Shown in pieces: positions 25,596 to 35,219 of a DNA stretch of 64,000 nucleotides. The translations under genes and the position numbers were made by a program. The notes under the pieces were generated by a model. It had not been told where the DNA came from, did not search any database, and saw only the letters and a program-made list of their open reading frames with translations. Numbering within the stretch: the first letter of the stretch is position 1; each line of letters opens with the position of its first letter. Source of the DNA: Gracilinema caldarium (lineage in GTDB: Bacteria; Spirochaetota; Spirochaetia; Treponematales; Breznakiellaceae); the NCBI RefSeq assembly GCF_029265695.1, contig NZ_JAJUHW010000002.1, positions 62,001 through 126,000 of the forward strand. The letters are read 5' to 3'.

Positions 25596-27783
25596 TTCTT
25601 TTTTAAGCTCCCTATGGCCCCATAAGATCCGCTTTTGGCCTGCTCTGGCTATAAGTGCAACCTTTGCCATGATTCTTTTTGTTACCCTGGGCAATATAGG
25701 CAGTTCCGCTGCGAATAGTCCAATACTCCGTGAATTTGAAGTCGGCAAGGTTGCTGAACGGGATTTTATTGCGGATAAATCAATATCTTATGTGGACGAT
25801 GAAGCTACACAGCTCCGCAAAAAAGCCCAGGAGCACTTGGTACCCGCGGTTTTTCGCTATTCTACCGATGCAACAAGAGATGCCCTTGCCATGTTTGGCC
25901 GTTTTAAGTCCATGGTACGTTCCCTTTTTACAAACCGGGTATCTGCTGACGCCTTCAGATTGGGAATACAGGCAGAATACCCTGGAATGTTTCCCCAGCA
26001 AGTACTCGAGACCCTGTATCGAAGCCCCTCACGGGAACGGTTTTTAGAATATGCCGAATCGGTTTTAAAAATTCTCTTAGAGGAAGGAATTTTTGCCACG
26101 GGTAAACTGAATCTGGATCTATACAATCCGGACCAGGTAGAAGTGATTCGCAAAGGGGCAATCCGTACTGAGCGAGAACGGATTCCTATTAACCGTATGG
26201 TTACTTTAATCACCGCTAAAGAGCGAATCGCAGAAATTGCAAGTTCAGGTTCCTATCCCTCAAGTTTTACGTCCATAGCTCCCTATATCCTGACACCCTT
26301 TGTGGTCGAAAATGTGTTTTTTTCGCAGGAGGATACTAATCTTCGTCTCGAAGAGACCAGGGCTCGGTTAGAACCGGTGATTAGGCAAATTGAGCGGGGT
26401 GAACGGATTATTAAAAAAGGGTCCATAGTTTCAAAAGACGATTTAGCTCGGATTAAAGCGCTGAATCAAGGCAAGGATCGGCAGAATCCAATTTATATAA
26501 TGGGCCTTGTAGGGATGCTGCTCTTTTCATTTGGGCTGCTTCTATTTATGACAAGCCCTGCAATGGTGGGGAGAAAGCTTGAAGCAAAGGAGATTTACTT
26601 TCTCACTATTTTAGGGGGACTATACGGTATCAGCGCTATTGTTCTTTCCAGAATGATAGGAATAGAGTACCTCTCACTGGCTGTTTTTGTGCCTACTGCT
26701 CTTTTTGTTATGCTCCCCGCCGTTATTACTGGCGGAAGAACCGCCACCGCTATAGCCATATCAATGCCCGTCATCGCCTTTGCCCTTGGGGCCTATGATG
26801 AGCAGGCCTTCCTGTTTGCCCTCGCTGCGGGCATAACGGGAGTTTTCTCTATGCGGGCGGCGGAGCGGCGTATAGACCTTATTAAAGCCGGATTGTTTGT
26901 GGCTGCGATGCAGGCTCTCTTTTCACTGGTCCTGCTTCTCTTTGATCAGAGTCCCCTTTCTGTATTTCCCATGGTGATATTCTGGTCAGCTTTTAATGGA
27001 CTTATTTGCGGTATGCTGGTGCTCGCCTTTTTGCCCCTGCTCGAACAGTGGCTCAATGCAACGACGACATTTAGGCTTATGGAACTGGCAGATCTCAATT
27101 CTCCGGTCTTAAAGCGGCTTCTTACCGTAGCGCCCGGAACCTATAGTCATTCGGTTACGGTGGCCAACTTAGCTGAGTCTGCCTGCAGAGATATTGGGGC
27201 TAATGCGCTTCTTGCCCGGGTTGGAGCCTATTATCATGACATTGGAAAAATGGATCAGCCCGATTATTTTATCGAAAATCAGGCTGCCTATAACAAGCAT
27301 GATGAACTTGCTCCGCGGCTCTCTGCGACTATTATAAGAAGCCATGTAAAGCTCGGTATTGAAAAAGCTCGGGCCCTTGGTCTTCCGCAAGCGGTCATTG
27401 ATATTATATCAGAACATCATGGAAATTCGGTTATAGCCTGGTTTTACAATGAGGCTCTAAAGCGGGAGGATCAGGTCAAGGCCGATGATTTTTCTTATCC
27501 TGGCAATCCTCCGCGCAGCAAAGAATCGGCGGTAGTCATGCTGGCCGATACGGTAGAAGCTGCCATGCGCACCCTCAAAAAGCCCACAATTACCAAAATT
27601 GAAAAATTTGTTCATGAACTGATTATTGGTAAATTTGAACAGGGACAACTTGATCAATCAGAATTAACATTTAAGGATTTGGAATTGATTAAAAGCGCCT
27701 TCGTCCGCGTCTTAGCTGGACACTATCATTCGAGAATTGAATATCCAAAAATAAGCCGGGAGGTTCCCTTTGAACAGGGTTGA
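25582..27783 (+). CDS. PgpH-like 7TM-HD cyclic-di-AMP phosphodiesterase
   Basis: This 733-residue protein has one N-terminal membrane helix, a large extracytoplasmic 7TMR-HDED domain (about 60-300), seven membrane helices (about 305-500) and a cytoplasmic HD domain with HSVTVANLAESA and YYHDIGKMDQPDYF near 549. This is the PgpH/YqfF architecture, which hydrolyses cyclic di-AMP to pApA. Start ATG 25582 (or 25576, same frame) lies inside phoH. Position between phoH and ybeY matches the phoH-yqfF-ybeY order of Firmicutes and other phyla. Nucleotide specificity is from family knowledge. Confidence 0.9.
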   Translation: MNQNNSFLSSLWPHKIRFWPALAISATFAMILFVTLGNIGSSAANSPILREFEVGKVAERDFIADKSISYVDDEATQLRKKAQEHLVPAVFRYSTDATRDALAMFGRFKSMVRSLFTNRVSADAFRLGIQAEYPGMFPQQVLETLYRSPSRERFLEYAESVLKILLEEGIFATGKLNLDLYNPDQVEVIRKGAIRTERERIPINRMVTLITAKERIAEIASSGSYPSSFTSIAPYILTPFVVENVFFSQEDTNLRLEETRARLEPVIRQIERGERIIKKGSIVSKDDLARIKALNQGKDRQNPIYIMGLVGMLLFSFGLLLFMTSPAMVGRKLEAKEIYFLTILGGLYGISAIVLSRMIGIEYLSLAVFVPTALFVMLPAVITGGRTATAIAISMPVIAFALGAYDEQAFLFALAAGITGVFSMRAAERRIDLIKAGLFVAAMQALFSLVLLLFDQSPLSVFPMVIFWSAFNGLICGMLVLAFLPLLEQWLNATTTFRLMELADLNSPVLKRLLTVAPGTYSHSVTVANLAESACRDIGANALLARVGAYYHDIGKMDQPDYFIENQAAYNKHDELAPRLSATIIRSHVKLGIEKARALGLPQAVIDIISEHHGNSVIAWFYNEALKREDQVKADDFSYPGNPPRSKESAVVMLADTVEAAMRTLKKPTITKIEKFVHELIIGKFEQGQLDQSELTFKDLELIKSAFVRVLAGHYHSRIEYPKISREVPFEQG

Positions 27784-28228
27784 AATTTCATCCGCCGAAA
27801 GTCTAGAACCCTTACCTTGGATGCACAAACTCGAAGCTTTTGCCTTGCTCATTCTAGAAAAACTTAAAAAAAACAATTGGGATATTTCTATTCTTCTTTG
27901 TGATGATGAAACTATTCGCCAGCTTAATGCGGAATACCGGAATAAAAATGAACCTACCGATGTTTTATCCTTTGATCTGGGAGAGACAGTGGAAGAGGAT
28001 GGAGAAAAGCGATATCTCGCGGGCGATATTGTCATCTCCCTGCAAACCCTGTATGAGAATGCTCATTATTTCAGCGTAGAGCCCGATGAGGAGTTTCGTC
28101 GTCTTGTAATCCATGGTATTCTGCACTTGAGCGGCATGGATCATCAAACTAATGATGCTTCAGAACCGATGCTGCAGTTTCAGGAACTTCTTCTTGAGCA
28201 AACAAAAGAGGAGCATATTCTTTTATGA
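27770..28228 (+). CDS. ybeY: Endoribonuclease / rRNA maturation factor YbeY
   Basis: This 152-residue metalloprotein matures rRNA 3' ends and takes part in ribosome quality control. The zinc site HGILHLSGMDH is visible near residue 114, preceded by NEPTDVLSFDLGE, both family hallmarks. The start is TTG at 27770, supported by GGGAGG 6 nt upstream, and it overlaps the pgpH stop by 14 bp. It ends in an ATGA overlap with corC. The phoH-pgpH-ybeY-corC order is a classical conserved cluster. Confidence 0.95.
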   Translation: MNRVEISSAESLEPLPWMHKLEAFALLILEKLKKNNWDISILLCDDETIRQLNAEYRNKNEPTDVLSFDLGETVEEDGEKRYLAGDIVISLQTLYENAHYFSVEPDEEFRRLVIHGILHLSGMDHQTNDASEPMLQFQELLLEQTKEEHILL

Positions 28229-29007
28229 ATATCAAAGAAATCTGGAATCGTTTTTTTAGTGCAGCCACCCAAGAGGAAATAAAGGAATTTGAAAAGCTGG
28301 AATCGGATCAAAAGGACATGATCCGCGGCGTGGTTGAACTTTCTGATACCATGGTTAAGGAAGTCATGGTTCCTCGAATTGATACGATTTTTCTTTCTGT
28401 TGAAATGAACCAGGATGAAATGCTGGAAAAAATCGCTGAGAGCGGACATTCACGATTCCCAGTTTATAAAGATACGATCGATAATGTTATCGGTATTTTG
28501 TATGTTAAAGATTTGCTCCGCACTCTCGTTAAGCATGAATCGATTCAGATGCAAACCATACTGCGAAAGCCATTTTTTGTTCCCGAATCTAAGCGTATTG
28601 ATGATCTTCTGCGGGATATGCGCCGCAAACGGGTCCATATTGCCGTAGCCGTGGACGAATATGGCGGCGTTTCCGGTATCGTCTGCATGGAAGATATTAT
28701 CGAAGAAATCGTTGGAGATATACAGGACGAATTTGACAATGAACGGGAAGACATACTTCAGATCGGAGATGGGGTGTATCTCTGCGATGCTCGGCTTAAT
28801 CTGGAGGATCTGGCGGAAGAACTAAAATTAGATTTACCGGTAAACGATTTTGACACCCTTGGGGGTTTTGTATTTGATCTTTTCGGAAAAATACCGGTAA
28901 AATACGAAAAAGTCAGCTATGGTGGTCATGATTTCATTATTCAGGACATGGAGGGCCACAAAATCAACACCGTTAAAATAGTGTTAAAACGGAGCCCGAC
29001 GGAATGA
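28225..29007 (+). CDS. corC: CorC-type CBS domain protein
   Basis: This 260-residue cytoplasmic protein has paired CBS domains (MVKEVMVPRIDTIFL near 42; HIAVAVDEYGGVSGIVCMEDIIEEIVGDI near 138) and a C-terminal CorC_HlyC domain ending in GHKINTVKIVL. Unlike the protein at 3386-4702 it lacks the CNNM membrane part, as does enteric CorC/YbeX, which is also encoded next to YbeY. A role in Mg2+/Co2+ homeostasis or ribosome metabolism is reported for the family. It is coupled by ATGA to both neighbours. Confidence 0.9.
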   Translation: MNIKEIWNRFFSAATQEEIKEFEKLESDQKDMIRGVVELSDTMVKEVMVPRIDTIFLSVEMNQDEMLEKIAESGHSRFPVYKDTIDNVIGILYVKDLLRTLVKHESIQMQTILRKPFFVPESKRIDDLLRDMRRKRVHIAVAVDEYGGVSGIVCMEDIIEEIVGDIQDEFDNEREDILQIGDGVYLCDARLNLEDLAEELKLDLPVNDFDTLGGFVFDLFGKIPVKYEKVSYGGHDFIIQDMEGHKINTVKIVLKRSPTE

Positions 29008-30977
29008 AACGGAATGCGCTCTCCTTCTTTATCAGCTTGCTGCTCTTTCCCGCACTGCTTTCAGCCCAGCAAAGCCTTAATACGTGGTTTCAAAAAGGGC
29101 AGACCGCAATGGTGCAGGAAGATTGGTATAGCGCTGCGGAAGCATTTCTGGAAGCATTAAAAATCAACCAGTCCCATGCAGAAAGTGTCGCGGCCCTCGC
29201 TGAATGCTATTACCAATTACGGGAATATGACCAAGCCCTTTCCTGGGTTCGGAAGGCAAGAACCCTGAATAGGGGTTCGATGAATCTGGCTAATCTGGAA
29301 GCCCTTATACTTATTGCTATGGGACAGCTCGAAACCGCATCGTCTGTTCTGTCGGAGATTCTGGCCCGGGAACCCTATAACAGGGACGCCCTCTTTGCTG
29401 CTGCAGAATTAGAACTAGCCCGTGGCAAGGTTGGTGAAGCGGTCAAAAAATACCGCGAGGCGGTTGCCCGATATCCCGACGATCGGAGGGCCCTGGTATC
29501 ACTTGCCTTAGTCCAGGGATCCCTTGGAGACTATGACGCAGCCCGGTTAAATATTACCAGGGCCGTATCTCTCCATTCAGACGATTATCGAGTCCATTAT
29601 TATGCTGCTTATCTTGATGCATTAGCGGGTAAATTAGAAAGCGCCGCCGCGTCCCTTGATATCGCCCTCACGCTTAAACCCAATTTCCTGGCTGCCCATT
29701 CCTTGCTTGCCAGTGTTCGCTATCGGGCAAACAGATTCGATGAAGCTGCACGGATTGCGGATCAGATTATAGCGGCGAATCGTAATGATGTAAGCGCCTG
29801 GTATATTAAAGGGATGTCCTTTATCCGGCTTGGACGCTTTGCGGAAGCCCGTCAGATCCTTTCCGTGGCTCTTTCGATAGACAGCGAAGATGAGTTTATA
29901 CGAGCCGCCCTGGAAGATACGGTCCTTAAATCAACTGCCCTTGAGTCTTCTGAACGGTCTGTGTGGGCATCCTGGCATTTTAACAGGGCTCGATCTTTCC
30001 AGAGCAATAACCTTTTACAGGAAGCTCTTTTTGAATACCGCAGGGGACTGCGGATACATCCCTATGCTCCAGAACGTCAGGAATATGCTGAATTGCTTCG
30101 GATTCAGGGATACCCTGGCCGCCAGCTCGAAGAACTCAAGTTTCTGCAAGACATCGGCAGGTCCAATCGAGTCATCAATGACACTGTGGAAGCCTATAAC
30201 TCTTTGCTTTATGATACTCTTCCTCGGATCTGGCAGGTTAACCCCTATACCTTGCAAAACCGTCATTGGAAAGTTGCGGTCTTCTCGGTAGGTTCTCAAT
30301 CAGGAATGAAACATGTGGATGCCGGTGCGGTAGCGGCGGCTTATTTTCAGGATTTGCTTAGCCATGACGGCAATATTGCGGTTATGTCTTTAGAAATACG
30401 GCAGCCCAGTTTTTCATCTGCATTCAGAACTGCCCGAGAGGCTGGAGCGGATTATTTTCTTATACTTTCAGTAAAGGAACAGGATCGGGACTTATCCATT
30501 CAAGCGGATATGTATGTCGGGAGAACAGGATCTTCAGCCGCATCCTTCTCGGTATATAAGGTCGGACAGGACCGGCTGCGTAATGGGAGCCGCCAAATTG
30601 TGTCCCAATTGCAGGCTGCTTTGCCCTTTAGAGCCCTTATTCTGCAGAGAAAGGCAAACCTTGTATTGATTGATAAAGGAAAAGCCGATGGTGTTGCCAA
30701 ATCGAATACCTATCAAATTATTCGAAAGGGCAGCTCTGTGGTACGGAACGAAGGGGTTGGTCTTGTATACTCTCCAAAGGATGTCATTGGAACCCTGGTT
30801 ATCGATGAAGTTGATGAACTAGTCTCTCAAGGGACAGCCACCAGAGCAGGCTTTTATGATGAGATCACCAAGGGCGATGAGGTAATCGCCATCCCTGAAA
30901 AAGGGCCAAGCCAATCTGTACCCCAGGATGTATCCATAGATCCTGAGCTGAGGTACCTTCTGAGGACACTCCGCTAG
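29004..30977 (+). CDS. Exported TPR protein with a C-terminal FlgT-like domain
   Basis: This 657-residue protein has a signal peptide (1-21, ending in SAQQS), about eight tetratricopeptide repeats between residues 25 and 400 (EDWYSAAEAFLEALKINQSH is the first), a middle alpha/beta domain near 420-540, and a C-terminal beta-rich segment (LVLIDKGKADGVAKSNTYQI) similar in pattern to the C-terminal domain of FlgT. It is probably periplasmic and assembles protein complexes. It is the last gene of the phoH operon by ATGA overlap. The FlgT resemblance is a pattern impression only. Confidence 0.65.
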   Translation: MKRNALSFFISLLLFPALLSAQQSLNTWFQKGQTAMVQEDWYSAAEAFLEALKINQSHAESVAALAECYYQLREYDQALSWVRKARTLNRGSMNLANLEALILIAMGQLETASSVLSEILAREPYNRDALFAAAELELARGKVGEAVKKYREAVARYPDDRRALVSLALVQGSLGDYDAARLNITRAVSLHSDDYRVHYYAAYLDALAGKLESAAASLDIALTLKPNFLAAHSLLASVRYRANRFDEAARIADQIIAANRNDVSAWYIKGMSFIRLGRFAEARQILSVALSIDSEDEFIRAALEDTVLKSTALESSERSVWASWHFNRARSFQSNNLLQEALFEYRRGLRIHPYAPERQEYAELLRIQGYPGRQLEELKFLQDIGRSNRVINDTVEAYNSLLYDTLPRIWQVNPYTLQNRHWKVAVFSVGSQSGMKHVDAGAVAAAYFQDLLSHDGNIAVMSLEIRQPSFSSAFRTAREAGADYFLILSVKEQDRDLSIQADMYVGRTGSSAASFSVYKVGQDRLRNGSRQIVSQLQAALPFRALILQRKANLVLIDKGKADGVAKSNTYQIIRKGSSVVRNEGVGLVYSPKDVIGTLVIDEVDELVSQGTATRAGFYDEITKGDEVIAIPEKGPSQSVPQDVSIDPELRYLLRTLR

Positions 30978-30979
30978 TA

Positions 30980-32224
30980 TCACATACCCTTTGATTGCAG
31001 CAGGGGCAATATGGATTGGATCCATTCGCGTGCCTCTGCAGGATAGGTGTTTTGCATAAGTAAAAATTCAAAGAGGGCTTCGCGGTACTTCTCCGTCATA
31101 TAATATGCTTGACCAAGATAGAACCTGCCTCGGGCTTCTATAATAGACGATCTTGGCAAAGATAAAAAACGTACCAGCTGGTCAATGACCTCATTCCAAT
31201 CTCTGCTTGCAAAAGGCCCCTGTACGATGGAGCGAAGGGTAAATTCTTCTCCGCCTCCGGAGGCATTAAGATCCTGAGAAAAGGCCCGAGGTTTTTTAAG
31301 AACCATTTTTTGCGGTTCTGGGAATGGCAAAGAGGCGACAGCCTTTTGAGTCTCCGGGCTAAGCGGGAGAGCGAGAGGTGGCAAAATAATCGTATTATCT
31401 GCACTGGGGACAGCGGCTGAGATAGAAAGTGTGGGAAGCGGAATAGAGCGAATGTTCTGCTGGGGCCCCGGAAGACCGATACGGAACGAACCAGCGGGAA
31501 CCTCAGCGGGTACCAGGGTTGTATTTTTTCCCGCTTCAAGATTTAATTTCCCCTGTTTAATATCGTCCTCGAAAACCAATGCGTAGTAATAAGAAATATC
31601 TGGGACTGGATAGTCAACAAAGGGACTCGATGTAATACCCCCTTGAACGATGACTGCCTGAAGAAGATCCTGTATATGCCGTATGGGCTGGGTACTCCGA
31701 TATAAAACAAGCGGCCGGCTTGATGTGGTTTCGGAACCGTTTAATGAAAAAGAAAGCAGGATACTATCCTTTTGTACTTCTGTTTTGAGTGAGGATATAT
31801 TCTGGTACTTTGAATCGGATTGAGAAAGCACAAGATTTGTTTTCTTTACATCCAACTCTACATAGTTCGTATTGGGAATCCTAACCATGTATGGATTTCC
31901 ATCAGATCCGCTCGCAAGCACCAGATATGACCTAAGCCCATCGGATTCAATAGGTTCAATATAGGACTGAACGCCATGGGGAACCTGTATGCTATCCAGG
32001 TCCTTTGGGGTACTGGAACCGGCGGGAATAATTTTGCGGATAATGGTGACGGGTCCGGTACTGTCGGGAGCATCAATCCATTGAAGACGGACTACATTGT
32101 CCTGAACGGCAGCGGTAAGCTGCCGAACAAAGGGAAGCGCAGATGTCGTATCTTCTGCAAGGATCGGATATAATTTACTTAGCGCTATTAAAATAAGCAG
32201 GAAAACCTTTTCCGGATGTTTCAT
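30980..32224 (-). CDS. Exported protein of unknown function with an FN3-like domain and a TPR-like tail
   Basis: A signal peptide covers residues 1-23 from ATG 32224. A beta-rich region with VRLQWIDAPDSTGPVTIIRK (about 42-61) resembles a fibronectin type III fold; a second such region may follow. The C-terminal 70 residues are helical with RFYLGQAYYMTEKYREALFE, a TPR-like pair. I chose ATG 32224 because a TATACT box ends 6 nt before it; an ATG at 32242 lies upstream of that box. It converges on the TPR gene with 2 bp between stops. No family assignment. Confidence 0.62.
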   Translation of the reverse strand: MKHPEKVFLLILIALSKLYPILAEDTTSALPFVRQLTAAVQDNVVRLQWIDAPDSTGPVTIIRKIIPAGSSTPKDLDSIQVPHGVQSYIEPIESDGLRSYLVLASGSDGNPYMVRIPNTNYVELDVKKTNLVLSQSDSKYQNISSLKTEVQKDSILLSFSLNGSETTSSRPLVLYRSTQPIRHIQDLLQAVIVQGGITSSPFVDYPVPDISYYYALVFEDDIKQGKLNLEAGKNTTLVPAEVPAGSFRIGLPGPQQNIRSIPLPTLSISAAVPSADNTIILPPLALPLSPETQKAVASLPFPEPQKMVLKKPRAFSQDLNASGGGEEFTLRSIVQGPFASRDWNEVIDQLVRFLSLPRSSIIEARGRFYLGQAYYMTEKYREALFEFLLMQNTYPAEAREWIQSILPLLQSKGM

Positions 32225-32230
32225 AGAAAC

Positions 32231-32236
32231 AGTATA
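32231..32236 (-). promoter_or_regulatory. -10 box TATACT, 6 nt from ATG 32224
   Basis: On the minus strand TATACT (32231-32236) is separated from the ATG by 6 nt and no SD is present. No good -35 is seen at 16-18 bp. It supports the shorter start of the gene. Confidence 0.4.
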
Positions 32237-32294
32237 CTCCATTGTTTAATTTTCGGCTATTTTTTTACAAGTAAACAGCTCTTAGAATACGGGT

Positions 32295-32323
32295 TTGACA
32301 GAACGGTCCCTTTTCCGTAAGCT
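32295..32323 (+). promoter_or_regulatory. Promoter for the Cas2-like gene (TTGACA-17-TAAGCT)
   Basis: A consensus TTGACA at 32295-32300 is followed after 17 bp by TAAGCT (32318-32323). The ATG at 32330 begins 6 nt later and no SD is visible, consistent with a leaderless transcript. Confidence 0.6.
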
Positions 32324-32329
32324 ACTGGT

Positions 32330-32608
32330 ATGTTTGTATCGGTAGCCTTGGATCCCGGGTCGGAAGAACGGGCTCGAGAATTGGCAGATTTACTTGCCCA
32401 GTATGGATTTGAAAAAATTCAGCGCGGTTTGTGGGAATCTGGTCTTTTTCATCCTTCCAGCCTTGATCGGTTAAAGCGCGATATAGACCGTATTACCGAT
32501 GCCTTTGACCGGATTCGTATTTTTCAATATCCTGTTGAAGGCACCTTGGTTATTTCCTCGCTGAAAGACAAAAAATGGCGGCGTCTTATTGTCCGCCCTT
32601 CAACATAA
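32330..32608 (+). CDS. Orphan Cas2-like protein
   Basis: This 92-residue protein follows the Cas2 ferredoxin-like order: beta strand MFVSVALD with the conserved aspartate at residue 8, helix EERARELADLLAQYG, strands GFEKIQRGLWESGLF, helix LDRLKRDIDRIT, then DRIRIFQYPVEGTLVISS. Cas2 is the nuclease-fold partner of the Cas1 integrase. No cas1, other cas gene or CRISPR repeat is present in the window. It lies 11 bp before prfB and is probably cotranscribed with it. VapD-type RNases share the fold, so a stand-alone role is possible. Confidence 0.68.
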   Translation: MFVSVALDPGSEERARELADLLAQYGFEKIQRGLWESGLFHPSSLDRLKRDIDRITDAFDRIRIFQYPVEGTLVISSLKDKKWRRLIVRPST

Positions 32609-32619
32609 GGAGACTTAAT

Positions 32620-33739
32620 ATGCTGCTTTCCGAATTAGGTGGTCCTATCCAGGACCTCAAAGCACAAATTTATGACACCTGGAGGCGTCTTTGAAGCCGC
32701 AGGTTTTGAAGAAAAAATAAAAAATCTTGAAGAAAAAACCCAAGCAAGTGATTTTTGGAACGATTCAGCCAGAGCTGAAAAAGTAATGAACGAAATAAAG
32801 GCCCTTAAGGCTCGGTATGAACCGTGGAAAAGTCTGGTGGCAGAGATTGATGATGTGGAAGTTCTCTACCAGCTCGCCAGTGCTGAAAATGACGAATCCC
32901 ATGCGGGGGAAATAGAAACAACCTTAAAAGAACTACAGAAACGGTTTGAAAAACAAAATCTTGTAGAACTCATGTCCGGAGAAGTAGATCAAAGCAGCTG
33001 CTTCTTAACGGTACATGCAGGTGCTGGAGGAACCGAGGCCTGCGATTGGGCTCAGATGCTGTACCGAATGTATGTACGATGGGCGGAGCGGAAAGGATAT
33101 TCTATAGAAGAAGTCGATATGCTCGAAGCCGAGGGCGGCATTAAGTCGGCAACAGTAAAAATTGATGGTGATTATGCCTATGGGTACCTTAAGGGTGAAT
33201 CCGGGGTACATCGGCTGGTACGCATTTCGCCCTTCGATGCCAACGCACGGCGGCATACATCATTTGCATCGGTGTATGTCTTCCCCGTTCTCGATGATTC
33301 TATAGAGGTGGAAATTAGACCTGAAGATCTTCGTATCGATACATACCGTTCTGGAGGTGCGGGCGGACAGCATGTTAACAAGACTGACAGTGCGGTACGT
33401 CTCACCCATCTTCCTACCGGTATTGTGGTAGCCTGCCAAAACGAGCGAAGTCAGATTAAAAACAAAGCGACAGCAATGAGCATGCTTAAGGCCCGGCTTT
33501 ACGAATATTACCGGGCTGAAAAAGAAAAAGAAAACGAGCGCTTTGCCCAGGAGAAAAAAGACATTTCTTGGGGTAACCAGATTAGGTCCTATGTGTTTCA
33601 GCCATATACGTTGGTTAAGGATTCCCGTACTAAAATAGAAGTGGGGAACATTCAGGCCGTGATGGATGGCGACATAGATGTGTTTATTGAGGAGTATCTC
33701 CGTTTTGCATGGCATAATTCACAGCAGCAGTCTTCATAA
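32620..33739 (+). CDS. prfB: Peptide chain release factor 2, with programmed +1 frameshift
   Basis: RF2 releases peptides at UGA and UAA codons. Translation starts at ATG 32620 after AAGGAG and runs 24 codons to an in-frame TGA at 32692-32694; a +1 shift on CTT-TGA enters the main frame, which continues to 33739. The frameshift site has the classical elements: GGAGG at 32681-32685, then CGT, CTT and TGA. The product has the RF2 SPF anticodon-like tripeptide (VRISPFDANARRHTSF) and the GGQ catalytic motif (SGGAGGQHVNKTDSAV). A conceptual translation from an internal start would miss the true N-terminus. Confidence 0.95.
32681..32694 (+). promoter_or_regulatory. prfB autoregulatory frameshift site
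   Basis: An internal SD-like GGAGG (32681-32685) stands 3 nt before the slip codon CTT (32689-32691) and the UGA stop (32692-32694). When RF2 is scarce, slow termination at UGA allows the +1 shift and more RF2 is made. The stop is followed by A rather than the more usual C. Confidence 0.92.
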
Positions 33740-35201
33740 ATTATCCTTTGTTGTCATTTTATGGGGAATGCTGCTGTTCCCGCTGCATTCTGTTTCTGGT
33801 CTTGGCACTGCAGAACAGACAAAACCGGAACCGCAGGCAGAAAAACAGAATGCAGTGATTTATGTATGCGATATTGATGTATCTCAACTCCCTTCTGAAC
33901 AGAAAATTGCTGGCCGACGCCTCCGCAATGAGTTTCTGCATATTTTAGGCCAGATTCAAAGGCGTAAAAGAAGATCCGAAGAAATACTTCTATACCGGGA
34001 TTCACTCTGGAAAGAATGGAAGGCTCGGGCTGCAAAATCGCTGACAGAGGCCCGCAATAGCCGGGATACTCTTTTTTTTAAGGGCTATTCTGAAAACACC
34101 TATAAAAAAGAACTGATTAAAATCGAGGCTTCAATTCGAGATTTAGAAAATAACTATGCCGCTGTCCAAACCAATCCCCCCAACATAGCGGAAATAGTAA
34201 CGCTATCCTTACATAAGGATATGGCTAGTGGAAATTTTAAGAATGCTCCCTCTTTGGATGGACGGAAAAAGTTTTGCACCGAACAGGGTGTGGATTTTCT
34301 TGTGGTAAGTTCCCTTCGTGAACTCTATGGCCGCTGGATACTGACATACAGCCTGTATCGTGCGGTCGATGATACGGTGATGTATACAGACACATTGGCT
34401 TTTTCCCCGGAAGAACTGGAATCGATACTGCCCCTGTTTGCTACATCCCTTTATGAGACCCTATCCGGAGAACCTGCGGGGGCCATACAAATTATGGCAA
34501 AGCCTGAGAATTCTGAAATAATTGTAAATGAAAAAATGATGGGGAAGGGTAATACATCTGTTATAGAGGGGCCTCCTGAAGTACTTTTTGTACAGGTAAC
34601 TCATCCTGCGTATTTCCCTGCTGAATTTACGATTGAACGCCGATCGAATGAGCTCAGCACAGCGAGCATCGCTCTCACTCCCATGGCGCAGTATGCACTC
34701 CGTCTGGAGATTCAAAATAAAGAAAATTTCTCGCTCTATGTTAATGGTCTTTACAGAGGAAATACGCCTTCAGATATAACTCTTCCAGCAGGAAACTATG
34801 TCCTCCAGATTATAAAAAATGAAGGTGAAACAGAGATTCAATCGAAGCTGCTCGTTTTAAAATCGAAAGACGGTCTTGTATCCCTATCAGAAAACGATGT
34901 GCAGTCAAGAGGAAAGAAAACGGTAGAGCAGGCACGAAAGGGGTTCTATGGAGCATTCGGCCGTTTTTGGCTGGCCTTGCCGGCGGCCTTTCTTCTCAGC
35001 GGCATAACAGATACGTATATTAACGCTTACAACCTAAGCGGTAACAGGGATTTGATTAATCCTGCGACAACTTTTTATTATTCATCCCAGGGAGCCTGGG
35101 TAGTCACGGGTATTTTTTTAATTGAGTCCCTGTTCCGTTTAGGCTTCTATGTGTATAGTGCATCAAATGGAGCTAGTACGGTAATTGAACCAAAACAATA
35201 A
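33705..35201 (+). CDS. Exported PEGA-domain protein, unknown function
   Basis: This protein of about 498 residues has an N-terminal signal sequence (KLSFVVILWGMLLFPLHSVSG), a helical charged region (about 60-130), an alpha/beta domain, and two PEGA-like repeats (GAIQIMAKPENSEIIVNEKM near 262; LRLEIQNKENFSLYVNGLYRG near 341), ending in two hydrophobic segments. PEGA modules are usually extracytoplasmic surface-interaction domains. The start is not certain: TTG 33705 has GAGGAG 10 nt upstream, while ATG 33678 is in frame further up. It overlaps the prfB end by 35 bp and is followed by ftsY. Confidence 0.65.
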   Translation: MHGIIHSSSLHKLSFVVILWGMLLFPLHSVSGLGTAEQTKPEPQAEKQNAVIYVCDIDVSQLPSEQKIAGRRLRNEFLHILGQIQRRKRRSEEILLYRDSLWKEWKARAAKSLTEARNSRDTLFFKGYSENTYKKELIKIEASIRDLENNYAAVQTNPPNIAEIVTLSLHKDMASGNFKNAPSLDGRKKFCTEQGVDFLVVSSLRELYGRWILTYSLYRAVDDTVMYTDTLAFSPEELESILPLFATSLYETLSGEPAGAIQIMAKPENSEIIVNEKMMGKGNTSVIEGPPEVLFVQVTHPAYFPAEFTIERRSNELSTASIALTPMAQYALRLEIQNKENFSLYVNGLYRGNTPSDITLPAGNYVLQIIKNEGETEIQSKLLVLKSKDGLVSLSENDVQSRGKKTVEQARKGFYGAFGRFWLALPAAFLLSGITDTYINAYNLSGNRDLINPATTFYYSSQGAWVVTGIFLIESLFRLGFYVYSASNGASTVIEPKQ

Positions 35202-35219
35202 AATGAAAGGATGGTATTT

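Noticed and set aside
28225..29007. Truncated copy of the CNNM gene at 3386-4702
   Set aside because: It is a complete CorC/YbeX-type protein with its own ATGA start in the conserved ybeY cluster, not a broken duplicate.
32330..32608. CRISPR-Cas locus
   Set aside because: Only a Cas2-like gene is present. I found no regularly spaced direct repeats and no cas1 in the window.
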